Source: Ophioderma brevispina
Taxonomy: Eukaryota > Echinodermata > Ophiuroidea > Amphilepidida > Ophiodermatidae
Direction: 5' to 3'
DNA: 64,000 bases
Assembly (NCBI GenBank): GCA_023653785.1
Contig: JAMKCH010035752.1
Location: forward strand, 1 to 64,000
The notes under the pieces are model-generated. The model did not search any database. It had not been told where the DNA came from and worked only from the letters and a program-made list of their open reading frames with translations. The position numbers were made by a program, and so were the translations under genes. This document shows positions 1 to 11,910 of the stretch, piece by piece; within the stretch, counting starts at the first letter, position 1; each line of letters opens with the position of its first letter.

Positions 1-40
1 CCTAACGAAGCTGAGATTTATTGGTGAGTGGATCAACGGT

Positions 41-245
41 CACAGGGGTCATTCAAGGTCAAAGGGAGTCAAATGGGGTAAATGTTGGTGTATGGAATGA
101 AACTGGGAGGTGGGTCGATTGTTCAATGACGAAATGTTTAAAGGTCACGACAAGGTAATTAGGGGTCAGTCAAGGTCAAAGAGGTCAAATGGGGTAAACT
201 TTGTGTATCCAGGCGAAACTAGGTGGGCGGGGGTCGATTGTTGAT
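41..245. repeat. GGTCA-rich tandem repeat, about two copies
   Basis: Two neighbouring blocks of about 115 bases share the order 'aaggtcaaag', 'gtcaaatggggtaaa', a GAAACT-containing stretch and 'gggtcgattgttga'. The copies differ by substitutions and small indels. It is non-coding, and no element ends are visible. Confidence 0.6.
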
Positions 246-1364
246 GGCCTAAGTTCTTTTCTGACCAAGAATTTCATCCCAGTCACCTAAAAAGGCACAT
301 AATATATAAATACCCCTTCAAAACAAACACAACAGCAAACCTTATATTGTTACTTTATCAGAAAAATATCAAAAATTTTTGAAATTAATTATACATTCCA
401 TTTTCAGTGTAAGGTGGAAAATGACACAATTTATTGAATTCACTTAAAATGCTACACATTTTGTTGAAAGAAGGCAACTAAGTTGTGCCAGAGAGGACTA
501 CATCTACGATAATATAATTACCATAGGGTTGTATTTTGAACCTTGGTCTTTCCCACTTATTATCTCATTTGCATGTCCATCTTATAGGAATACACTATAA
601 GTCCTCCTTTGAAAATGTCAGATATCACTGGTGAAAAATTAATTTTTCATGGACAGGGATAGAACCACTTTTTTGTGGCATCAAATGTTGCAAATTTCAA
701 CACTTGGTGTCTTGTATTAACAAATTATAATTAACAGCACAAAATTGTTTACAAATTCTAATACCCAATGAAATTGTGAAAATTCTTGCACACATATGAT
801 ATGCTTTGGAGTGGATATCTATCCTAATCAGCTTGACGTATCCACGTAGTGAAATTGGTTTCGATGAAGCAAAAAGAACATTTAATCATGCCCAAATAAT
901 GATTGAATTGCCACAATATCAAATTGATGTTAAGCCCCTTCAGATCTAGCTTCCCAGAAATTGAAAATTGTTGTGCTACGTTGTTGCTTAATAGGCTGGG
1001 TGAATGCACTGCTACACAAAAGTTTCTGATATATTTTTGTGCCATAAGACGGTAATCAACCGTTAAAACATGTACTGTTTTTTAAAAAAACAAACTATGG
1101 GTACTACACAACAAAGAATGTAGACAAACAATGCATTCTAGACCTGGAAAAAGGACAATGTTTTTTAGACCTGAAAATAGACACATCTTGTTTGTGGGCC
1201 GTCAGTTCCTTATATCTGCACGGTACCACTCTACGCCGAATATGGTTGTGGCGGGTGTAGGTTGTGGACTGTATGTTAGGGTGTGGTGTGTGTGTGTTGT
1301 ATGTGGTGTGTATGTGTCACAAAATTTTTAAGTTTTTTTCAAATTAACCCTCAGTTGAAAAGTG
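246..1364. other. AT-rich stretch without a recognisable gene
   Basis: I see no exon-like domain, RNA gene or element structure here. Both strands hold only short reading frames with no recognisable motif. A short TG-rich tract (GTGTGG/TGTGTG) lies at about 1270-1318. It may be intergenic or intronic. Confidence 0.5.
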
Positions 1365-1812
1365 AACTTCAAGAGGACCATTTGCACGATCCCCGAAATG
1401 CATCTCATTCGGTTCCCATTTCATCCGGGAAAATTGTACCAGGGTAATGTTACAAAACAAATTTGTTGTTCTTTAAATAAATTTAAAAAACTAAAATTAC
1501 AATAACAAAGTACCTTTTCACGTGAAGTTAATCTTACAAAAAATGTAGAAGAATATCTAGGGAACAATAAACAATCGGGCACTGGTGTTGAATTTCACGA
1601 CAAAACGTGATATTTTTTCTCGTACTGTGCCCTACTGTCACCTGATGACAATTACAAAACTATAGTGCAACGTAACAGATAGTGTAAGTTTTCTGGTATT
1701 TGCGTTACGCTACTAACCGTATGTGGTAGCGAATTGAGGCTGAAAAGTTCCGGGATGGAAATGGGCACCAAATGAGATGCATTTCGGGGATCGGGCAAAG
1801 GTCTTATTGGAA
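1365..1812. repeat. Inverted repeat with arms of about 70 bases
   Basis: The block 'gatccccgaaatgcatctc' near 1389 returns in reverse complement near 1770-1790 ('gagatgcatttcggggatc'). The match extends outward to about 1366 and 1812 and inward through 'cccatttcatcc' to about 1436 and 1742. A unique centre of about 300 bases without coding content separates the arms. This fits a small fold-back or MITE-like element, but no target duplication is evident. Confidence 0.55.
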
Positions 1813-2055
1813 CCAAACTTATGTCATAGGTGCACAACGGGATCCCTCATGTTGATTGGTCAAAAGGTCATGTTTGGAAGGTCAAAGGTCAGTGTGAGGT
1901 CAAGTTGAAAAATGGGATTCTAAAATGTAAAGTGACCTAAATGAAAACTTGAAGTTCAATTGGAACCAAAATTGTGCATAGGTGCACCATTTTGCGATCC
2001 CTCATATGTTGATGAGGTCAAATGTCATGTGCCAGGGTCAAAGGTCATGGGGCGG
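1809..2055. repeat. Tandem repeat of about 153 bases with GGTCA motifs
   Basis: The string 'ggaaccaaa' followed by 'cataggtgcac' and 'gatccctcat' occurs at 1809 and again at 1962, so about 1.6 copies are present. Each copy ends in a cluster of GGTCA boxes. The first copy overlaps the outer right arm of the preceding inverted repeat, so the two structures may belong to one composite repeat. Confidence 0.55.
1879..2047 (+). promoter_or_regulatory. Two DR1-type nuclear receptor half-site pairs inside the repeat
   Basis: AGGTCA-A-AGGTCA is exact at 1879-1891, and GGGTCA-A-AGGTCA lies at 2035-2047. Direct repeats of AGGTCA with one spacer base are the DR1 class bound by RXR heterodimers and HNF4-type receptors. 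Both lie in equivalent parts of a tandem repeat, so they may simply be repeat sequence. No promoter is visible nearby, and function is pure inference. Confidence 0.2.
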
Positions 2056-2224
2056 CCCACAGCTTTATATTCTTGAATTTATAGTGATGCGCGAAAGCAA
2101 AGAAACCGGAAATTCTTAGTTATTATTATTATGATTATGAAAACATTATCATCAAAAAACAATAAAAAAAATAAAAAAAATAAAAAAAATTCATATACAA
2201 AACAAAGTAAGCAAGCAAAGAAAG

Positions 2225-2787
2225 TAGCTAAAGAAAAACTGTATAACGGTCTTATCCAAGACCGTGTTTCTTCCTCAAACTCTGCCAAAATTCAAAATCA
2301 TGTTTGTGACTCTCTGACTGCTTTGTAGATTAATTGTTGGTTCAATGATGAAGTTTTTGTTTTTGCCTTTCTGCCCTTATAGAGTTAATGAGGTGCCAGC
2401 AATCCGTGTAAGATGGTGGAACCTGTTCTGATGGCATTGGACCTGTTTCAGTGCGATGCACCGATGGATGGATGGGACCGACTCTTGTGAAAAGGATTCA
2501 CAATAGGCAGTATAGAAAACTTGATGAGTCAATCTTGCTAAACCCAAAAGACATATCTAACTTACTGACAAACATATGCCACATTAAATGAGCAATGTAA
2601 TTACTAGCGGTAGTAAGGGGGGTTTTTAAGAGTGTTTTGCGTGCAAATTCGGTACCAGATGATAGTATACAAATATTGAATGCCTAAGAGTGTTGATTGT
2701 TTAAAAAAAAAAAGCCAGTTCAAATGGAACATTTTTTTTTTTTAAAATTTCCTATTACACAAATATAGGCAGTCAGCGTTGTTTAAT
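2225..2787 (+). repeat. Duplicated EGF segment, left copy, part 1
   Basis: From 'tagctaaag' at 2225 this stretch aligns, with many single-base indels, to the sequence from 23487 onward. It includes the intron, the EGF exon and the downstream intron. Alignment becomes poor after about 2710, and the last 80 bases before the LTR have no clear counterpart in the right copy. The copy continues on the far side of the LTR retrotransposon at 17461-19205. Confidence 0.75.
2393..2494 (+). pseudogene. Damaged EGF-like exon (copy of the exon at 23627)
   Basis: It follows a 'ctgcccttatag' acceptor, as does the intact exon at 23627-23740. The parallel pieces 'gccagcaatccgtgtaag', 'ggaacctgttctgatggcattgg' and 'gatgcaccgatggatgg' are clear. 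However, GAGTGT has become GAGGTG, several bases are missing (about 102 instead of 114), and the donor reads 'aaaaggatt' instead of 'caaggtatt'. No single frame codes a full EGF domain. Either it is a dead copy or the bases are poorly called. Confidence 0.65.
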
Positions 2788-5423
2788 TGTAGCGAGAAAT
2801 GTAGGCCTGAGCGGGGGGAGAAGGAAATAATAATAATAATAGAAAAAGCATGTTTTAAACCATGGTAGCGAGCAATCATTTAATAATTTACCCATGCTTT
2901 TATATAGCAAAACAATATGTTATTTTATTTTAAAAAATCGACCGAGAGATACAAACCTGGACTCTGGTAGGGAGATGCTGAGAATTTGGTTACTATGCAG
3001 CATCGCAGCAAGTTCCAAGGATGCAGCATCATCTTGTACGACTCAACGGCTCTCTAGTTTGAACATTCACTGTGATTTTCTATTACCGTGATTTATGAAC
3101 TCAATCTTTTATGAATTCAGTTACATGAAATAATGTAGACCAGGAGAATTGATTTATGGTTGTCGTAATCTTAAAATTTACTAGTGAGTTTATTTCAAAG
3201 TGATAAAATCTCTGTATTCAGAGAAATGTACAAAGACGATCGCACCAAAAAGAATTGTTGAGCCAATCTCCCAACTGAGGCCAAGGCATTCCGATTAAAT
3301 GCTGTTTCAAACAATGAGAAAGTATATCAAAAGACAATTATAATTCGAATGGGGAAACTGTTTTTGGAATCTAAGTGCCGTCAGGATTTTCCGATCCTGA
3401 ATTAATATTCCTCAGACTTTATTCCATAAAAGTTTAATCCAAAATCTCTCTAAAGGAGTCTAACAGCGATTGTATTTACTTTAATTTGGTAATGGAAAAT
3501 GCGGTTGTTTTACATGCCATCAAGCTGTATAAGCTGTTTCGATCACGTGAGCATGCACGTAAGTGTGCGTCGATCGGAAAAAAACCAATACGCATCGCTC
3601 AAAGTCTAGGAATGCATAACAATAACAAGACGTTTCCATATTTCTCAGAAAGATGCCTCCAATTGTAGTTCAGAAAATACCTAACATAACTTTTTAAATC
3701 AAATCTAGACCCCTGGCTGGGCTTGCAAGGCTTTGTTTTGGGAATTTATTGTCATAGTTTATTCTGAAGTTGGAGATTTTACGAAACGAGCAACAACGTT
3801 TCAAGTTAGCAGCCTCTTAAGAACAAGTTAATGAATGACGGGTGGGCGAAGCTAATTATAACATGGTGCGAGATGGTGCTGTCCTAACTTCCGTAGCAGT
3901 TCAAAACATTATAACATGTAAAGGATCAAACTATCGAATTGTCATAAAAGAATTTGTAATATAAAAAGTGGTATATAAAAGAATAAAATAATTAATAATA
4001 TTTTATAAAACTAAAGGAAATTATTTTGTGTGAATGTGATCGAGATCTCGATCAAAACATGTGGCAGGTTTTATAAAATGCTGGCCTTTGGGTCCTTAGA
4101 GGTGTAAAGAAAGCCATTTGGGTTTATTAGGGGGGCTGCTATTCGAGGAGAACTTGGCAGGGGAACCGAGACAAAAGTGTAGCGCTACAAAGGGATGTTA
4201 AGCCTCGAAGCGGCCAGGGCTTCTTTCACGAATAACCAACAGGGGTTGCCCCCATAAGGACGGGTAGTCACGCTAATAGGATCCCGGGTACTACACCTCA
4301 TCTCGTCGGGTCCTCCGCAGCTCATGGGGGTGGCAAGACAGAGTGATAGTGACTACAAAAGAGGGTGTTAGCAATCGAAGCGGCCGGGTCTTTTCGCGGA
4401 CAGGAACCCCACAATGGGTTGCCCCAATAAAGGAGGGTGTCCTGCTACAAAGATCACGGTGGTACACTCTGCCTTGTCACTCACACCCTCGCCCTAATCG
4501 CCTAAGGTACCATCCCCTCGTTGTTACCTCCCTTGTAGCAGTGCTGAATCAACTCAAATTCCAAAAGCTTCAAATAAATTCTGGCAACTTGAAACAAGTC
4601 TTCAAGCACGTCGGTCGTGTTGAATTTAGACCCAGAAGATTCTTAAGAATTTTATGAAATGTTATTAAAGTTTTTCTAGGCGTGGCAGACGCGGGTTTGG
4701 TCCCCTTTCCCACTGTTATCAGAATAACTTAAAAAACCTCATTTTGGGGGTGATTTGAATTGGCAAAACTTGGTCCTAGACCTTTTGACAAAGCCCGATT
4801 TTTTTATTAGATACTAAATTGTATAAATGGTTTGATCTAATAATGGTGTTTAAAAATTCTGAAAGTCTATGAAATTTTTAAACAATAAGGTATTTTATAA
4901 AGGAGCTTTAAATTTAATACTTGAAATGTGGGCATAATATCGAAATGATAGCCTATCACAGCCCAACACAAGATATTGTTCATTTTAGGGTAATACCCGA
5001 AACTAATGCAAAGAAATGCTACACGCTAAGCCTAACGCCAAAATGGCTCCTAACAACAAATAATTCTAAAGGGTTTACGAAAAATAATCGGTTTGTAATG
5101 AATTTGGACCGATATTTGGGGCCAGGGAGTTTTGGGGACTTTTTCCGTGGCAAAATGGAAGTCCGAATCACGAGAAATGAACGACTTCTATGACAATTTT
5201 AAAGATCATATTTGAAGACGTGAATTTCGAGTTTTGGCGTGTTCTGAGAACTACGGTGAATTATGCAGGTATGGAATTGAGTTAAATGACGGATAAATGA
5301 TCGTTGACATTGTAGAAAGAACGAATGGGCTAAGAATAGACGAAAATATAAGTTCAATATGATATCTGACCAACATAATGAAGGACTATCTGGTATTGCT
5401 AGCCCTAGGAAGTTCTCATTTCA
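2788..5423 (-). repeat. 3' LTR of the gypsy element
   Basis: On the + strand it starts 'tgtagcgagaaatgtagg' and ends 'gttctcatttca'; the partner at 14985 starts 'tggtaagcgagaaatgtag' and has the same end. Similarity to the partner is continuous but broken by very many one-base indels. Inside, a block with 'gaagcggccaggg'/'gaagcggccgggtc' occurs twice about 170 bases apart (near 4184 and 4353), and the partner LTR shows the same internal doubling near 16256 and 16437. No open frame of note lies inside. Confidence 0.85.
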
Positions 5424-5436
5424 CTTCCCCCTCCTT
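5424..5436 (-). promoter_or_regulatory. Polypurine tract next to the 3' LTR
   Basis: On the - strand it reads AAGGAGGGGGAAG directly followed by the LTR start TGAAATGAGAAC. In LTR retrotransposons this position holds the RNase H-resistant primer for plus-strand synthesis. Its exact contact with the LTR end supports both the element's orientation and the LTR border. Confidence 0.85.
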
Positions 5437-7379
5437 AAACACCATTTTGCCCTCGAAATACCTAGCCTTGGGCTTTTTGTCATTAACGAACCCGCTAGAA
5501 AGAAGGGTGCTCTCGACGATTTTCACAACACACAATCAGTAACGTGATGCACCAACCATAGGCTCACTTCCTCATTACCTTGTTACCTTTGTCGATTCAT
5601 CCTCTCAGGACTTCCTCTTGAGGGTATCAAAGTCTAAGCTCAAGTCGGCCTTATCTTGAGGGCCAATAACATAAAAGGAAGCTTGACAGCAATGCTGGAC
5701 GTAAGGCATTGGCTCAGTTTGTGTGGGGTAAACATCGCAACACTCCTACAAACACCACACCACATTATTTTTGTTATAATAAAAATGCAATAACCACAGT
5801 AAAAAAATTGACATAAATAATGGAATCAGGTTGGAATCGTTCTCTGCAACGTTTGAGTATAAACCAGATAATAATACAAAATGATAAATCACAATTTGCG
5901 CGACCCAGCTGGACACGGTGAGGAGACTACTTGTTCGGCGGTCGAGCCATCCGAATCACCCTACACGAACCGAACGGCACTGCCCACAGTCTGAGTCTAC
6001 GCGTAACCTCGGCTTGCTGCTAATCACGAACTGTTGAGTCTTCCTCTAAACAATATTTACATAAATAGCCGTAGGCTTTACCTTGGAATTGTTCCTGAGG
6101 ACATTCATGGCTCGAATCAACAAGGTGGTATCCAAAATTTAAAATTTACCAATGATGGAATATAAAAACTTCAACACGACTCAATGACATGAGCCATCCA
6201 GCTGCGGCCTGAAGTAAATAAGCTAAATAATCAGGACCTCGTGTGTCAAAGGTATCTCAAATTGACGAACATGTCACAGAATTTCTGATTGGCTAACTAT
6301 CCAACCAACCCAATCAATTAAATTCGTGTTTTTCTAGACTAAGTTAGATGCCAGTTTCATCGCACCTGGCAAGCACTCTGCTTACAATTACGAAAATAGT
6401 CAACAGAAACTATAAAAATGAGAATATATATCAAATCCATTTGTGCTTTGTCCATCTTCGCTAAATATTCAATTTTGACAGAATTTACAAGCAAAGTCTA
6501 GTAACACTGCGTTGCGATACAGGGTCAACAAGACCGTGGGAATGCATCATGGCCAATAAACAAACCGCGTATTTCAAACCTAGACGCAAAAGTTGGTGAC
6601 CATGGCGACCGCGCAGAACAGAATGTCCTGGCATTTTGAATCATGCAAAAGGGTCGCCAAACTTTTTCAACTTTCACAACATTTCTAAATAAGATATTCA
6701 CAATAACGGTGGAATTTCTCGTCCAAAACTTTAACATGTTTTACTACTGGACCTAACTGGATTATAGCAGCATTACTGCACACTGAGAGTGGATAGTGAT
6801 TGTCCATACGTCACGGTCAAAGCAATCGACATTGGACCTGGTACAGTCAATCAACTATGTTTGAAACTAAGGATGTGTTGGACTCAAACAAGGTAAAGTG
6901 TTCATGAAATTACATTGAGAACAGATAAAATATCTCTCGATTATTAGCCTACTACTGGCCTATTCTGAATTAGGTGACAAGTAGAAAATACAAATGTGTA
7001 ACCTAAACACTGGATCATGCAACGTGAGGTTTGTACTGCAAGCAAACTTTCAGTACTGTTACATGGCATGTTTTGGCATGCTTATTTTATCACTTACAAT
7101 TCGAAATTTATCTATGTCAGAACCTCCAGAAACTTGACCATATGCAGGTGGATTATAAAACATTCAAATATTAAAAAAATGAGGGAAACAGTGGCAATAA
7201 CTGGCACTTTTATAAAACACCTGAGCATAGATAAATAAATTCAACCAACATATAAAATTCAACAGGTATATAAAAAAAAATGAAATATCCCAGGTAGTGA
7301 TCAGATGTACACCTAAGTCTGGCCTCACGAGATGTCATCTGGCCCCCAGCCTTGGCCAGGTCTTGATACCATACAGGCT
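5437..7379. other. Internal gypsy sequence without a recognised gene
   Basis: This 1.9 kb lies between the 3' LTR and the unknown proline/lysine-rich stretch. Reading frames are short on both strands. The longest - strand frame, at 6525-6737, shows no membrane segment, signal peptide or known motif. It could be an untranslated region, a decayed extra ORF, or host DNA carried by the element. Confidence 0.4.
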
Positions 7380-8030
7380 TGGAGCCTGACATCCACGGAT
7401 CACCTTCACCCAGGCCGTAGCATCACTTTGAGGGTGCGGCTACGGGATTTTCCACTCCTTGTTCCTCTTACAAGGCAGCGCACTTTCTCTTCTTGATCTT
7501 CTTTGTACCCTTGGATGGCGGTCCCCTGCTTGCAACGGGGGGCTTGGTTTTGCCGACGCTGTTCTGGTGCGATTGTCGGTCTTTTTTGCCCTCTTCACCC
7601 TTTCTGGTTAGTTGATGGTGAAGGCGATGGAAGGGATGGGTACCTGACCTGCTTCTTCGGTGGGTGTAGAGGTGAAGGGCCTTCCTCTTGTGTGCAGGGC
7701 CGGTAGACAGGAACGGTGGTTGATGCTGAGCATTTGGTAGGTTGGGAGTTGCGAGAGGGTGTGGTCGTGCAAGGGTAGTAGTAGTTGGTGCAGGAGCTTT
7801 CTTAGGGGTAGATGTTACCCGAAGCTGTGGGTTACTAAGAGGTGCTCCCTCCTTTTGGCTTGGTCCGGCCCATCCTGCACAGCACTGGAACAGGTATAAA
7901 CGTTTAGGTGCTTGCCAGTCCTTTGGAGTCCTTGGACACTGCTAGGTCGTGTACTATGTCGGTGCGATGTAGCTTCCATTTTTCTTGTTGAAGGTGGCTC
8001 TTCACAAAGAAGGCACTGATGTCTGCCCAT
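7380..8030 (-). pseudogene. Unknown Pro/Lys/Arg-rich reading region downstream of integrase
   Basis: Read on the - strand with frame changes, this stretch gives a continuous protein-like composition. The N-terminal part is mixed, with paired Cys and Trp residues (for example LFQCCAGWAG). Then comes a long Pro/Thr/Ala-rich part and a basic Lys/Arg-rich end (KKIKKRKCAAL). It is more GC-rich than its surroundings and sits 3' of integrase, where some Ty3/gypsy elements carry a third ORF. It shows no Env-like signal peptide or membrane helix. I do not recognise the family and assign no function. Confidence 0.35.
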
Positions 8031-8649
8031 CTGAGAAGAATAGGATTTTTAATCCTATGTTTAAAGGACTGTCAACTCCCTTTTATTGATCAACCTTGCT
8101 TGGGATTTTATGTAGGCTTAATTTTTAAGTCCACATTTTTCAGAATTATCACTTCGTGATTACTTATTGTTTGTTTGTTTCAAAAGGTTGGGATTAAAAT
8201 CCCTATAAAAATTGGACTACCAGACTCATTCCAACATCTCCTCCTACAAAGCCCTGTAAATGGGCATAAAATAGCGGCTCATGCGATCACCCCATACCCG
8301 AACGATGTACCAGGTCCGGAATCACCTGATTGCCCTTTTGTTTGGTTAAATTTCGTTGTGAATAATTTTGAGCCTAATTTTCACAATTTAAATTGTGAAA
8401 ATTCACAACACCTGACAATATTTGATAAATTTCATATTTTGGACTTTGTGTACAATTTTTTATTTTATTTTTTTTTTAAAAGACAAATTTGTTTTTAATT
8501 TAATCACAAAAATGCACAAGTGATCTGGATTTTATATAACATTTTAACAGTCGTTAATCAGCTTATAAAATTGTTGTTTACACATTTTGCTCTGCTCGCA
8601 CACATATCGCCGATCTATAAGATATTACATGTTTGCCTATGGATAGAAC

Positions 8650-9900
8650 TTTGATCTTGCTTGGTACACATTTTGAACTTTAGTTGGTTGATCCCATACC
8701 AGTGTGGCCTATTGCTGGTTTCTTCCCGCTCTAGTCTGATAGGAGTTTTTGCCATGGACTGTGCCTCTGGACACATATCTTTCTGTGCAGTTTCTGGTTT
8801 TCGCAGTCCGGCTGGCGGTATTTCCTTTTATCTTTCTGTACTACCACCAGCGATTTATTTTGTACATCAAGCTTCTGTATATGATATAATATCGTGAAAT
8901 CTTTCTATATTTTGTAGGGGCCCCTTGCCATTTGTGGCAATCAAATTTTGGACTTAATAAATCCCACTTTTCTGGTTAAGTAGTACCATACAAGGTCTCC
9001 AATTTCATATTGTGGTTTGTTGGGATTGGATCGCGCATCATATTGTCTTCTTTGTTGTCACTGGAATGGCCAAATTTTCTCTATTCTCCTAGCAAAGGTG
9101 TGTACTTTTTTCAAGGTGATCCTCAAATTGGTCTACATACTCTGTCCTACTGCTCATGTTGGCTTCTGGTTACTGGACCATACATTATGTCTATGGGCAA
9201 CCTCATACTTCTCTAACTCAGATTCACATGGGAGTACCCTGGTACTTGAGTGTGTGGACACCGGTATGCCATAAGACCATCTGTAGTGAACATCCCATCC
9301 TTCTGGTTTTGACTTTAGTAGTTTCTGAGCATATTGCTTTTCCATGCCTATTTCCATCGCTCTATCATTCCCATCTGAAATTGGAACGATCGGGAACTAA
9401 TCTAGTTTTTGAAATTTCTAGGAGTTTGCAAAGCTCTTGAAAAAGTTTGCTTTCAAAATTTCTTCTCCCTTGGTCGGAATGAATTGCCTTCCTAGGATTC
9501 CCAAATATTCAGAAACCATTTTCTACGATTGCATTTGCTATAGTTTCTGCTTCTTGATTTGTAAGTCAATTGCTGTACCCATTTGGTGAAGATCACCCAC
9601 GCAGAGTCCATATCTATTACCCTCTCACTTTCAGGTAATGGTCCTAATATATCTAATGCAATCCTTTCTAGTGGTTTCGCACAATTAATAAACTTTCATG
9701 GGGCTCTTTGTTGTCCTATCCTTCCGGGCTGCTTTCTTTGGCACTCTACGCAATTTTTTACAAACACGAGTATACATCTATGTCAGGCCGACCGCCATCA
9801 TAACTTTCCTGAACACGCCTGTAAGTTCGATGACAACCTAAGTGGCCACCAACCCGAGCATTGTGAAGTGGACGCAGGGCGTTCCTCCGAGTAAACGTTA
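8650..9900 (-). pseudogene. Gypsy integrase (zinc-binding, core and GPY/F parts)
   Basis: Integrase joins the cDNA to the host genome. On the - strand, going down from 9900, pieces read in different frames as GHLG with following His/Cys (HHCC zinc finger), CVECQRKQPG, then the catalytic core start (LDILGPLPESE, FTKWV). Next come the stretch before the third acidic residue and WDVHYRWSYG near 9290, then a basic tail with RRQYDARSNPNKPQYEIGDL and the GPY motif (ARGPYK) at about 8914-8934. Below about 8900 the Pol tail cannot be assigned. At least five frame changes are needed, so no intact enzyme is encoded as shown. The GPY/F module places it in Ty3/gypsy rather than Ty1/copia. Confidence 0.8.
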
Positions 9901-10584
9901 GGCAAACACTATAGTTTTTGGTAGCTACCATTGGCGGGCTAATCCTATATTATCCACTACCGGTAGCTTTTTCTTCCGGTAATAGACTATTCCCGGTTTC
10001 TTATGGCCATCTCAAACCTGACCCCTAGTCCACTCCAAATTATATCCGTCGGGCCTCCTGCACATTCAGTGCCCCGCATGGTGTTTTCCCGGAACACCAT
10101 CGCAAAATTTCCCCGACAATTCAGTAAAATCCTCCTCTAACTTAATCAAATTCGCTTCTTCTAAGATAACTTTGTCTATGTATACACCATTTTTTTTTTA
10201 CTTTGATCCTATCCCACATTCCCAGGTTGCTTTCAACTTCGAGCTACACCAGTGATATCTCCTCCCATGAAGGTTTTATTTTCTTGTTGTTCTTTATATC
10301 TAAGTATCGTCCCTATTTAAGGATCTTGCATTTGATGCATCTCGGCGCTCTTCTTACTCACACTGTTTAGCCCACTAACCAAAAAGGCTTCTTTGTTTCA
10401 CTGTACGACTTTCTTGTTGTTTTTGAGTCATCCCAGCTTGCCCTCTTGGATTTATTCTAGTACCTTCCTTTACTTGGCAGGATCTTTTTCCCTCCCTATG
10501 TTTTCTTGTGGATATGTGAACTTGCTTTTCTGTGTTGTTTCATTTGAATTCTTTCACATTGTTGACATGCTTACCTTCGTCATG

Positions 10585-11910
10585 GTCGAACGGGATAATG
10601 CATCAGCGTTGCTGTGATTTTGGCCTGGGCGGTGCTCGATGGTGAATTCATACGTGCCCAAAACTTCAATCCACCTTGCAACTTGTGCTCTGGTGCTTAA
10701 GTTTCATTACCCATCGTAAGTCCCATGGTCCGTGGCGCAGAAAAAGAAACAAAGGAACTTCCTACCATAAACATCGTGGTGAAAATGGTATTAGAACAAG
10801 CCGCAACCACTCTGCCCAGTAATTCCTTTCGTGGGGATCATAGTTACGCTCTGCCTTGTTGAGTGTGCGGCTAAAATACGTTTCTATTTTAACTTACTCG
10901 CTACTCACCATCTTGTACCTGCATGACCACCACCTATGCCAAAATTACTAGCAAAGCAGCGTAGCAGCAATATGAAGGGTCTTTGTCTTAGGGTAAGCCA
11001 GTATTGGAGCAGCAACTAAAGCAGCTTTTAAGGTTTGGAATGATTGTCTGCTTTCTTCTTCGTCCCCTAAGAAAACCCTAATTCTTTCTGTCAATAGATT
11101 GGGGGCTTTGCATTGCGCTAAGGACTTAATATAGTTACCGCCCTGGTAGAACTCTACTATCCTAAAAATGATCTCACATACAGTAGTGTTCTTTGGTCTT
11201 TGCCAATTGTTTTTTTAATGCTTCTATCTTTTTGTGGATCTGTGGACACCCCTGTTCTGATACGACTGGCCCTAAGTATGCTTACGCTAGTCCTAAAGAT
11301 TACCTTTTTATGGTTGAAGCTTCATACCTGCGTCCTTTAAGTCGGCCAATCAAATATCATAGTCCTCGACTGCCTTGCTCGAAATCTTGAGAGAACCCCA
11401 CAAATCGTCCAAGATACACCAAGGGATGTTTCCCACTGTAACTCTTATACTTGTTCCTAGAGTCTTTCGAATGTAGCGGGTGCTGTAGTTTAGGCCAAAG
11501 GGCCTGACCTTGAACTGATATAAGGCTAGAGTTGGGATAAAGGCAGTCTTTTCACGGTCTTTTTCGGGAGCTAACTCGACCTGCCAATACCCGCTCTGGA
11601 GGTCCAGTGTGGAAAATACCTTGCAAATGCAACCACTTCGTCGATCAATTTATCAACAAGTGAGGTAATGGGTAGGAGTCTTTACGGCTTACATCATTAA
11701 GTCCGCGAAAATCCACGCACCATCGGAGGGACCCATCTTTCTTTTAATTCTTTTAACGAAAACCCGTATGCAGGCCAGTGGCTATTACTAGGTTTCCAAT
11801 ACTCGAGAGCTAACATGGCTTCAATTTTGTTTCTTCTCTTCACCTCCTTTTTTTTTTTTGATGCCTGGGTAATCTTCTAGCGGGCATTTTAACTGGGGCC
11901 GCATCTCCAG
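10585..11910 (-). pseudogene. Gypsy reverse transcriptase and RNase H
   Basis: Going down the - strand from about 11905: a connecting region with MPARRLPRHQKKKRR, the fingers motif [14 protein letters not shown] and KDSYPLP (about 11660-11740), then palm motifs with LYQFKVRPFGL (11492-11520) and a YxDD box reading ILDDLWG near 11402-11420. The thumb and connection follow, with LKAALVAAPILAYP. RNase H ends in NADALSR at 10590-10610, the classic Ty3/gypsy RNase H end. The motifs fall in the expected order but in several frames, with stops. The enzyme copies element RNA into DNA and removes the RNA strand; this copy is broken as written. Confidence 0.85.

Noticed and set aside
6525..6737. Small - strand frame as an env gene of the gypsy element
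   Set aside because: It is short, with no signal peptide, no fusion-type hydrophobic segment, no cysteine pattern and no membrane anchor.
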